Shown here piece by piece: positions 6,222 through 12,696 of a stretch of 14,345 bases of DNA. The first letter of the stretch is position 1; each line of letters begins with the position of its first letter. The stretch comes from RYN-433 sp036558265 (GTDB lineage: Bacteria > Planctomycetota > Phycisphaerae > Tepidisphaerales > Tepidisphaeraceae). The position numbers were made by a program, and so were the translations under genes. Below the pieces are notes generated by a model. It searched no databases. It saw only the letters and a program-made list of their open reading frames with translations, and was not told where the DNA came from. The stretch is taken from contig DATBFY010000786.1 in assembly GCA_036558265.1 (NCBI GenBank), forward strand, positions 1-14,345. Reading direction: 5' to 3'.

Positions 6222-7655
6222 ATGCGTATCACGACCGCACTGATCGTTTGCGTCGCTTGTTGGTTCGCCGTTTTCGCAGGGGTCGCGCGGGGACAGAATG
6301 AACGTCCGCCCAACGTCGTGCTCGTCTACGTGGACGACATGGGGTATGGGGACCTGTCGTGTTACGGATCGAAGGGGGCGCAGACTCCGAATATCGATCG
6401 ACTGGCGAAGGAGGGCGTTCGGTTCACGGACTTTTACGTGGCGCAGGCGGTGTGCTCGGCATCGCGGGCGGCGCTGTTGACCGGATGCTACAACGTGCGG
6501 GTGGGGATCTTCGGCGCGCTGGGGCCTAACGCGAAGATCGGATTGAACCCGAACGAGTTCACGCTGCCCAGGCTGTTCAAGTCCAAGGGGTACGCGACGG
6601 CGGCGTTCGGCAAGTGGCACCTGGGGAGCCTGCCGCAGTTCATGCCCTGGAACCAGGGGTTCGACCGCTACGCGGGGTTGCCGTACTCCAACGACATGTG
6701 GCCGCGGCACCCGGAGACGCCCAAGGCCTATCCACCGCTGCCGCTGTATGAGCAGGACAAGGTGATCCAGACCAATCCGGACATGGACACGCTGACCGGG
6801 TTCTACACCGAGCACGCGGTGAAGTTCATCGACCAGAACAAGGATCGGCCGTTCTTCTTGTACGTGCCGCACAGCATGCCGCACGTGCCGCTGGGGGCGG
6901 GGCCGATGTTCAAGGGCAAGTCGGGATTCGGCCTGTACGGCGACGTGATGATGGAGCTGGACTGGAGCGTCGGTCAGATCTGCGAGGCGCTGCGGCGCAA
7001 TCACCTGGAGGAGAGCACGCTGGTGATGTTCGCCAGCGACAACGGTCCGTGGACGACGTACGGCGATCACGCGGGCTCATCCGGCGGGCTGCGCGAGGCG
7101 AAGGCGACCAGCTTCGAAGGCGGCATCCGCGAGCCGTTCATCGCCCGGTGGCCCGGGCACATCCCGGCCGGCAGCGTCTGCCACGAGCCGGCCATGACGA
7201 TCGACCTGCTGCCGACGTTCGCGAAGCTGTTAAACGTGGAACCGCCGAGCGATCGCAAGATCGACGGGAAGGACATCTGGCCGCTGATCTCGGCGCAACC
7301 GGGCGCCAAGTGCCCGCACGAGGCGTACTTCATCTACTGGGTGGATCACCTGGAGGCGGTGCGGAGCGGCAAATGGAAGCTGCACTTCCCGCACGATTAT
7401 CGCGAGACGCCCAAGGTCCGCGCCCACGGCGGCATCCCGACCAAGGCCGGCAAGGGGCACATCGAGCTGTCGCTCTTCGACCTGGAGAAAGATCCGGGGG
7501 AGACGACGGATGTCTCGAAGGAACATGCGGACGTGGTGAAGCATCTCGAACAGCTCGCGGATGAGATGCGGAAGGACCTGGGGGATTCGGCGACGAAGCA
7601 GAAGGGGACGGGACGACGGGAACCCGGGCGCGCCACGACCGCGCCGACGAAGTGA
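6222..7655 (+). CDS. Exported sulfatase (S1 family, Cys-type)
   Basis: The 477-residue protein begins with a clear signal peptide (MRITTALIVCVACWFAVFAGVARG, cleavage near residue 24). It then has the alkaline-phosphatase-like sulfatase fold: NVVLVYVDDMGYGDLSCYG (31-49, with metal-binding Asp38 and Asp39), the activation signature C78-S-A-S-R followed by AALLTG, GKWHLG (130-135), PHSMPHVPL, and SDNGPW with the metal-binding D273-N274. Cys78 would be converted to formylglycine by a maturase encoded elsewhere. The enzyme should hydrolyse sulfate esters, probably on polysaccharides, in the periplasm or outside. The start at 6222 has GAAGG a few bases upstream and immediately gives the signal peptide; the open frame from 6102 would put 40 arginine- and glycine-rich residues in front. 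Substrate cannot be assigned. Confidence 0.95.
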   Translation: MRITTALIVCVACWFAVFAGVARGQNERPPNVVLVYVDDMGYGDLSCYGSKGAQTPNIDRLAKEGVRFTDFYVAQAVCSASRAALLTGCYNVRVGIFGALGPNAKIGLNPNEFTLPRLFKSKGYATAAFGKWHLGSLPQFMPWNQGFDRYAGLPYSNDMWPRHPETPKAYPPLPLYEQDKVIQTNPDMDTLTGFYTEHAVKFIDQNKDRPFFLYVPHSMPHVPLGAGPMFKGKSGFGLYGDVMMELDWSVGQICEALRRNHLEESTLVMFASDNGPWTTYGDHAGSSGGLREAKATSFEGGIREPFIARWPGHIPAGSVCHEPAMTIDLLPTFAKLLNVEPPSDRKIDGKDIWPLISAQPGAKCPHEAYFIYWVDHLEAVRSGKWKLHFPHDYRETPKVRAHGGIPTKAGKGHIELSLFDLEKDPGETTDVSKEHADVVKHLEQLADEMRKDLGDSATKQKGTGRREPGRATTAPTK

Positions 7656-7656
7656 G

Positions 7657-7724
7657 TTCGTACCACGGGCTTCGGGCCCGGGCTGATTCGAAAACGCTCA
7701 CGGGCAGGATGCCCGTGATACGAA
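7657..7724. repeat. Palindromic element filling the gap between convergent genes
   Basis: Outer arms TTCGTACCACGGGC (7657-7670) and GCCCGTGATACGAA (7711-7724) are inverted repeats matching at 13 of 14 positions. Inside, CACGGGCA (7699-7706) and TGCCCGTG (7710-7717) form a perfect 8-bp hairpin with loop GGA. The element occupies almost all of the space between the sulfatase stop (7655) and the CotH-like gene stop (7725), so it probably acts as a bidirectional terminator or mRNA end stabiliser. A related hairpin is at 14014-14032. Confidence 0.6.
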
Positions 7725-9560
7725 TTAATTCGGCGGTCCGATCCCCACGAAGCTCTCGACGATCTCGCGACCGTCCATCAGGCCGTCCACGTCGTGGTCC
7801 ACACCGCTCAGGTGCCTGCGGAACGCGGCCATCATCTCATCCCTGCTCAGGTGCCCGTCGTGGTTGGCGTCGGCGACGTGGAAGAGCCAGGCCGCCCAGG
7901 CGGTCGCGGTCGCCTGCTCGCGGAAGCGGCCGGTGAGGAGCTTGTCGATCGCGGCGGTGGCGGCGGGCTGGTCGATCGTGCGATCGGAACCCGCGCGAGC
8001 GGTGGCGAGGAGCCGATCGATGCCGTCCAGGACCTCCACCTCGCTCAGGCGCCCGTCGCCGTCGCGGTCCATGGCGGCCATGGCGGCCATCGCGACCGGC
8101 GCGACCTTGATCATGTGCGTGGGTACCAGGCTCGGATCGCGAAAACCGGGCAGGAATCCCTTTTCGGATCCGGCCAATTGACGGCGGATCGAATGCGTGC
8201 GCGCCTCGACGAAGGACCACAGCTCCGGCGCGACCAGCCGCATGCCGATCGACGGCTGGGTCGTCGGACTGCCGACGCGGCCGGACTCCTGCGCCGCGCG
8301 GTCGGCGGCGGCGAAGACCGGCTCAAGGGCCAACCGGCGCTCGCGCATGCGGCTTTCGGACATCGGTCCTTCCGCCAGCTCGCTCAGGTCCGCCCGGTAA
8401 CGGCGCTCGTAGGCCTCGACCGCCAGCAACCGCTCGATCAGGCGGTTGTGGTCGGCGTAGGCGTGGGTGACGCTCATGTGCTGTTGCTGCTCGGCCGACC
8501 CGACCCAGCTATATCCGCCGAACGACAGGTTCATATCCCAGGGAATCGCGCGTCCTCGGTTGTCGATGGGGTCGAAGTAGAGGAAGTAGTTGTGCCCGGT
8601 CGAGAGGAAACTGTCCAGGTTGGCGATGGCGGAGTTCACGGCCACGTAGCGCAGGAACTCGGGCACGTCGAGGTACGAGCCGATCTGGCCGGCGAAGGTC
8701 GCGTCGTCGGCCTTGTTGATCAGCTTCGCCAGGGCGATCACTCGCGCGGCGCGTTGCGGATCGACATCGCTCCGCGGGTTATAGCGCGCATAGCCGGTCG
8801 CCCACTGGTCACCCAGGTAAGCCATCCCGCGCATGCCCTCGGGCTTTAGAACCAGTCCGTCCGAGCGGTCAAAGTTTCGCTTGAGGAAATGGTGATCGAC
8901 CTCTTCGATGAGCGTGTAAAGCCCCAGGTACTCGTGCTCGAACTGCCCCGGCACGGTCAGGTAGACCAGCGCGTAGCCGGTGCGCGGGGCGGGCATGCCC
9001 ATCTCGCGAAAGATGGCAAAGGCGACAGTCTCGCGCGCGATGGAGGGGTCCGACGCGGCGTTGTTGAGGTTGAGCGTCGTCAAACCCGCGAGCTTTCCCC
9101 CCTCGACGAAGCGGTCGAACTCCAGCTTCATCGGGCGGCGGATCGCCGAGGCCGAGACGGCATAAGAGGCGTTGCCCTTGAAGCGCAGGCCGGCGTCGGC
9201 GAGCCGCGTGCCGTCAAATTCGACGGCGGCACGGACGTAGGGGTATGCCAGCCCCCGGGGCGAGGGGTGATGCCGCTCGACGTCAGCGTGGGTGGGCTGG
9301 GTGGCCGGGCGGGTCGTCGCGGGCTTCGCGGGGCGCGGTGGCGAGCCGGAGTTGGGCTGCATCATGCGCCAACCGTCGGCCAAGAGGCTGAGGTGGATGA
9401 CGTGGACGCGGGTCGGGTCGAAGATGTGTTTGGCCGACGGCAGGCCGTGGACGACGGGCGCGGTCGCCGGCGCCCGGTGGGTCGCCACTCCATCGGCCCG
9501 GCCATCCCTCGCCCCAAGGGCCAATACAATCGTTGCCATCAACACTGTAATCCGTTCCAT
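7725..9560 (-). CDS. Secreted CotH-like protein with three C-terminal EF-hand loops
   Basis: The 611-residue protein has an N-terminal signal peptide (MERITVLMATIVLALGARDGRADG), a Pro/Thr-rich linker (about 70-100) and a CotH-like region (about 105-470). Family landmarks are RFKGNASY (126-133), the Asn-rich LNLNNAASDPSIARE, YLGLYTLIEEVDHHFLKR, HNYFLYFDP (323-331) and IPWDMNLSFGG (339-349). CotH proteins resemble atypical protein kinases; Bacillus CotH phosphorylates spore-coat proteins. Three 12-residue EF-hand loops follow: DRDGDGRLSEVE (498-509), DANHDGHLSRDE (564-575) and DHDVDGLMDGRE (588-599), implying calcium binding outside the cytoplasm. The start at 9560 is chosen because AGGAGG lies about 11 nt upstream; a TTG 30 bp earlier would precede that site. 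Activity and targets are unknown. It is convergent with the sulfatase gene. Confidence 0.88.
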   Translation of the reverse strand: MERITVLMATIVLALGARDGRADGVATHRAPATAPVVHGLPSAKHIFDPTRVHVIHLSLLADGWRMMQPNSGSPPRPAKPATTRPATQPTHADVERHHPSPRGLAYPYVRAAVEFDGTRLADAGLRFKGNASYAVSASAIRRPMKLEFDRFVEGGKLAGLTTLNLNNAASDPSIARETVAFAIFREMGMPAPRTGYALVYLTVPGQFEHEYLGLYTLIEEVDHHFLKRNFDRSDGLVLKPEGMRGMAYLGDQWATGYARYNPRSDVDPQRAARVIALAKLINKADDATFAGQIGSYLDVPEFLRYVAVNSAIANLDSFLSTGHNYFLYFDPIDNRGRAIPWDMNLSFGGYSWVGSAEQQQHMSVTHAYADHNRLIERLLAVEAYERRYRADLSELAEGPMSESRMRERRLALEPVFAAADRAAQESGRVGSPTTQPSIGMRLVAPELWSFVEARTHSIRRQLAGSEKGFLPGFRDPSLVPTHMIKVAPVAMAAMAAMDRDGDGRLSEVEVLDGIDRLLATARAGSDRTIDQPAATAAIDKLLTGRFREQATATAWAAWLFHVADANHDGHLSRDEMMAAFRRHLSGVDHDVDGLMDGREIVESFVGIGPPN

Positions 9561-9745
9561 CGGACGTGAGTCCTCCTGTCCCGCAGACAACTACCACCCG
9601 GGCAACGCCGGGTTGTGTGAGAACGAAGACTAAATCGGCAAGGGACAAGGGCCGCGTTGACGTCAAATCCCCCTTATTTCTGCCCAATTGAATCCACCAC
9701 ATGTCGCGGGAGAGCCCGGACGAGACACTTGTCGGCGCGCGCGAA

Positions 9746-9784
9746 CGGAGCTCGTTCGGCGCCAATTGCGCCAAACGAACTCCG
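9746..9784 (-). terminator. Long imperfect hairpin downstream of the small lipoprotein gene
   Basis: Two 17-base arms (9746-9762 and 9768-9784) pair with only two mismatches around the loop CAATT. Both differences are C/T and give G-U pairs in the plus-strand RNA. The hairpin starts 31 bp after the lipoprotein stop on the minus strand. No T tract follows in either direction. The rest of 9561-9815 shows no gene. Confidence 0.5.
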
Positions 9785-9815
9785 TGGACGGCAGGCCTCT
9801 GATTATGACGGCGAA

Positions 9816-10070
9816 TCAATACCGGTCGAACCGATCATCCCGATCGTTGCTCAGCCGCCCGCGGTCGCTGTCCGCCTTCCAGTCCGCATCATGGTGCAGG
9901 TAACCGGCGTCGTCGCGCCACGGGCGATGGTCGTAGCCGGCCGTCTGGGCCGAAAGATCGTCGCGATAATAGCGCTGCGATGAGTAATCCGAATGATGCT
10001 GATCCGACGAACAGCCGGCCAAGATGCTCAGGCCGCCGAACAACGCCGCAAAGAGAAGGGGATTTTGCAT
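9816..10070 (-). CDS. Small predicted lipoprotein, Asp/Arg/His/Tyr-rich
   Basis: The 84-residue product opens with a lipoprotein signal MQNPLLFAALFGGLSILAGC; the lipobox LAGC places the lipidated Cys at residue 20. The mature part is hydrophilic and low in complexity, rich in Asp, Arg, His and Tyr (for example SSDQHHSDYSSQRYYRDD and the C-terminal DRDDRFDRY), and is probably disordered. AAGGAG lies 7 nt before the ATG at 10070, which fixes the start; the frame is open further upstream but without a better start. No family is recognised and function is unknown. It sits downstream of dnaK on the same strand but is separated by dnaK's terminator. Confidence 0.7.
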   Translation of the reverse strand: MQNPLLFAALFGGLSILAGCSSDQHHSDYSSQRYYRDDLSAQTAGYDHRPWRDDAGYLHHDADWKADSDRGRLSNDRDDRFDRY

Positions 10071-10177
10071 CAGGTGTCTCCTTGAAAAGGTACTCGACGC
10101 TTTGCAAATCCCGCGCCCGGACCAGCGAAATCCCGCCGGAATTCTCAGCAAAACCCCCACGTTGAAACGGGCAAAGA

Positions 10178-10208
10178 AGAACCCCTCTCCGAAACGAAGA
10201 GGGGTTCT
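10178..10208 (-). terminator. Intrinsic terminator of dnaK
   Basis: An 11-bp perfect stem (10178-10188 with 10198-10208, loop of 9) lies 36 bp after the dnaK stop. On the minus strand it is followed by the T-rich string TCTTCTTTG. This fits a Rho-independent terminator and separates dnaK from the lipoprotein gene. Confidence 0.8.
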
Positions 10209-10244
10209 CGCATCATGTCACCGAACGTGCGAGCCGAAGGGGAG

Positions 10245-12200
10245 TTACTCCTTCACCTCGTACTCCGCATCGATCACGTCCTCGTCCTTCTTCTTTCCGT
10301 CGCCCGGGGCACCTGCCGCGCCCGCACCGCCCGCGGTCGCGCGATCCGAACCCGGCCCAGGCCCGCCCGCCGGCCCACCACCCGGGGCGCCGGCGCCCGC
10401 CGCGCCGCCGTAGATGGCCTCGCCCATCTTGTAGACCGTCTGCTGCAGGTTCTCGATCGACGGGCGGATCCGCGCGCCGTCATCGCTCTTGAGCGCGTCC
10501 TTCAGGTTGTTCAGCGCGCTCTCGATCTGCCCGCGAACGTCCGGACTGACCTTATCGCCGTGTTCCTTGAGCTGCCGCTCGGTCTGGAACACCAGGTTGT
10601 CCCCCTGGTTCTTCAGCTCGATCGTCTCGCGGCGCTTCTTGTCCTCGGCGGCGTGGCTCTCGGCCTCGCGCTTCATCTTCTCGATCTCGTCCTTCGACAG
10701 CCCGCCCGCGTTCTGCACGGTGATCTTGTTCTCCTTGCCCGTGCCGCGGTCCTTGGCGGCCACGTTCAGGATCCCGTTCACGTCGATGTTGAACGTCACC
10801 TCGATCTGCGGCACCCCGCGCGGGGCCGGCGGGATGCCGGTCAGGTCAAAGCGCCCCAGCAGCCGGTTGTCCCGCGCGAACTCGCGCTCGCCCTGCAGCA
10901 CGTTGATCGTCACCGAGTCCTGATTGTCGCTGGCGGTGCTGAACACCTCGGTCTTGCTCACCGGGATGGTCGTGTTCCGCTCGATCAGGCGCGTCATCAC
11001 GCCGCCCAGGGTTTCGACGCCCAGCGACAGGGGGGTCGCGTCGAGCACCAGGATGTCCTTCATCTGCCCGGTCGCGATGCTCGCCTGGATCGCCGCGCCC
11101 ACCGCCACCACCTCGTCCGGGTTGACCGTGCGGTTGGGCTCCTTGCCCTTGAACAGTTCCTTCACCAGGCGCTGCACCATCGGCACGCGCGTCGAGCCGC
11201 CCACCAGCACCACCTCGTCGATCTGCTCGGGCTTGAGCTTCGCATCGTTGAGCGCGTCCAGCACCGGCTTGCGCGTCTTCTCGACCAGCGGCGCGATCAA
11301 CTGCTCGAACTTCGAGCGGGTGATCGTCTCCTGCATGTGCTTGGGGCCCTCGGCGGTCGCGGTGATGAACGGCAGGTTCACCGTCGTCTCCATCGCGCTC
11401 GACAGCTCGATCTTGGCCTTCTCCGCCGCCTCTTTGAGGCGCTGCAGCGCCATCGGGTCCTTGCGCAGGTCGATCCCTTCCTTGCGCTTGAACTCGTCCG
11501 CCAGGTAGTTGATCAGCTCCTCGTCGAAGTCGTCACCGCCCAGGTGCGTGTTGCCGTTGATCGAGAGCACCTCGAACACGCCGTCCCCCACGTCCAGCAC
11601 GCTGATGTCGAACGTCCCGCCGCCCAGGTCGTACACCGCGATCTTCTCGTTCTTCTTCTTGTCCAGGCCGTATGCCAGCGCCGCCGCCGTCGGCTCGGGC
11701 AGCACGCGCAGGACCTTCAGGCCCGCGATCTCCCCCGCGTCCTTGGTCGCCTTCCGCTGCGCGTCGTTGAAATACGCCGGCACCGTGATCACCGCCTCGG
11801 TCACCGGCTCGCCGAAGTAGCTCTCGGCGGTCTTCTTCAGGTCCTGCAGGATCATCGCCGAGATCTGCTCGGGCGTGTACTCCTTGCCGCGAACCTTCAC
11901 CTTCACCATGTCCTCGGGCCCGCCGACGATCTCGTACGGGACCATCTTTTCTTCCTGGGCGACCTCGTTGTGACGCCGGCCCATGAAGCGCTTGATGGAG
12001 AAGATCGTGTTCTTCGGGTTGGTCACCTGCTGGTGGCGGGCGGTCTGCCCGACCAGGATCTCCCCCTTGTCCGTGAATGCCACCACCGACGGGGTAAGGC
12101 GGCTTCCCTGCGCGTTGATGAGGACCTTGGGCGTATCGCCTTCCATGACGGCGACCACGCTGTTCGTCGTCCCCAGGTCGATTCCTATGATTTTGCCCAT
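10245..12200 (-). CDS. dnaK: Chaperone DnaK (Hsp70)
   Basis: This ATP-dependent cytosolic chaperone binds exposed hydrophobic peptides with its DnaJ and GrpE partners, which are not encoded nearby. The 651-residue protein starts MGKIIGIDLGTTNSVVAV (phosphate loop 1) and contains YDLGGGTFDISVLDV, VVLVGGSTRVPMVQ, the peptide-binding domain from TPLSLGVETLGG onward, a helical lid, and a Gly/Ala/Pro-rich linker. It ends EDVIDAEYEVKE, close to the conserved bacterial tail that helps couple to co-chaperones. The start at 12200 is preceded by AGGAG at 7 nt. The frame also extends to 12227, but those nine extra codons cover the ribosome site. No CIRCE operator was found upstream, so HrcA control is not indicated. 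Confidence 0.98.
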   Translation of the reverse strand: MGKIIGIDLGTTNSVVAVMEGDTPKVLINAQGSRLTPSVVAFTDKGEILVGQTARHQQVTNPKNTIFSIKRFMGRRHNEVAQEEKMVPYEIVGGPEDMVKVKVRGKEYTPEQISAMILQDLKKTAESYFGEPVTEAVITVPAYFNDAQRKATKDAGEIAGLKVLRVLPEPTAAALAYGLDKKKNEKIAVYDLGGGTFDISVLDVGDGVFEVLSINGNTHLGGDDFDEELINYLADEFKRKEGIDLRKDPMALQRLKEAAEKAKIELSSAMETTVNLPFITATAEGPKHMQETITRSKFEQLIAPLVEKTRKPVLDALNDAKLKPEQIDEVVLVGGSTRVPMVQRLVKELFKGKEPNRTVNPDEVVAVGAAIQASIATGQMKDILVLDATPLSLGVETLGGVMTRLIERNTTIPVSKTEVFSTASDNQDSVTINVLQGEREFARDNRLLGRFDLTGIPPAPRGVPQIEVTFNIDVNGILNVAAKDRGTGKENKITVQNAGGLSKDEIEKMKREAESHAAEDKKRRETIELKNQGDNLVFQTERQLKEHGDKVSPDVRGQIESALNNLKDALKSDDGARIRPSIENLQQTVYKMGEAIYGGAAGAGAPGGGPAGGPGPGSDRATAGGAGAAGAPGDGKKKDEDVIDAEYEVKE

Positions 12201-12217
12201 TGCTTGCTCCTGTTGGA

Positions 12218-12247
12218 GGTGCCCCACGCGCGAAAGCGGGGCGCACC
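12218..12247 (-). promoter_or_regulatory. Hairpin in the dnaK 5' leader
   Basis: GGTGC/GCACC plus CCC/GGG arms (12218-12225 with 12239-12247, one bulged base) form a GC-rich stem just upstream of the dnaK ribosome site at about 12207-12211. It lies in the leader if transcription starts at the -10 candidate at 12304-12309. It may affect message stability or translation; this is inference. Confidence 0.35.
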
Positions 12248-12303
12248 GACTCTCATGTAACCAACCCTCTTACGCAAAGAATGTGCCACCATTCGAGCAT
12301 GGA

Positions 12304-12309
12304 AGTATA
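12304..12309 (-). promoter_or_regulatory. Possible -10 box of dnaK
   Basis: The minus strand reads TATACT, with TTTAAT as a weak -35 at 17 bp spacing. A start here would give a leader of about 95 nt. No CIRCE element is visible near it; a sigma-32-type promoter was not recognised either. Confidence 0.35.
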
Positions 12310-12511
12310 GAACTAAGTGCAGTTATATTAAAGGTTTGCATTGATGGCTTCGCATGACCGCAAATGCCATTTCGACAGTCGACTTCCTCGATTGGCAGGC
12401 CTAGGATTTCGGTGAACTTCGGCACCTTGACAACGTCTATCAGGGTGTCAGCCGGATCGACCGCCGCTCTCAGGAAATGATAACCTCGGCAAGGTTTTCT
12501 AAATTTTTCGG

Positions 12512-12539
12512 TTGACTTTTGCCGATCCGGTAATATAGA
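12512..12539 (+). promoter_or_regulatory. Promoter of the small RNA or hemL leader
   Basis: TTGACT (12512-12517) and TATAGA (12534-12539) are spaced by 16 bp, and an A/T-rich stretch lies just upstream (AAATTTTTCG), like an UP element. Transcription would begin near 12545 and run into the terminator at 12621. Confidence 0.6.
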
Positions 12540-12544
12540 AAACG

Positions 12545-12661
12545 ATAAGAAGCACGGCTCTTCCAGAGCCACAGGCCGCGCAAACGGGTCTGCGCTTCAC
12601 GATTCTCACTCTCCCCTCCGACCGCGGTCCGGGATGCCCTCCCCCTGACCGCGGTTTTTTT
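12545..12661 (+). ncRNA. Candidate small RNA or terminated leader upstream of hemL
   Basis: No protein is apparent on this strand. From the predicted start near 12545 the RNA would fold into three hairpins: GGCTCT/AGAGCC (12556-12570, loop TCC), GCGCA/TGCGC (12578-12595) and the intrinsic terminator at 12621-12661. GGCCGCG (12574-12580) can also pair with the left arm of the terminator (12623-12629) with one G-U, which would disrupt both hairpin 2 and the terminator. The only rightward gene nearby is hemL, 35 bp past the T tract. It is therefore either a free-standing RNA or an attenuating leader. The 5' end is approximate, and no known RNA family is recognised. Confidence 0.5.
12621..12661 (+). 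terminator. Strong intrinsic terminator just before hemL
   Basis: ACCGCGGTC (12621-12629) and GACCGCGGT (12647-12655) pair perfectly in a 9-bp stem with a 17-nt loop that can itself pair GGG with CCC. Seven consecutive T follow (12655-12661). This is the best intrinsic terminator in the window and can only end a rightward transcript begun within the dnaK-hemL gap. Confidence 0.85.
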
Positions 12662-12696
12662 GCGCTCTCAACCCACGTTAAGATCCCCCACCCACT

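Noticed and set aside
5637..7070. 477-codon minus-strand frame
   Set aside because: It spans the sulfatase and acyltransferase in antisense and has shadow-like composition.
10215..12260. 681-codon plus-strand frame opposite dnaK
   Set aside because: Arg/His/Leu-rich shadow of dnaK with no recognisable domain.
12201..12400. CIRCE heat-shock operator upstream of dnaK
   Set aside because: Searched for TTAGCACTC-N9-GAGTGCTAA; only a partial likeness near 12310-12325 (ACTAAGTGCAGTT), without the second arm.
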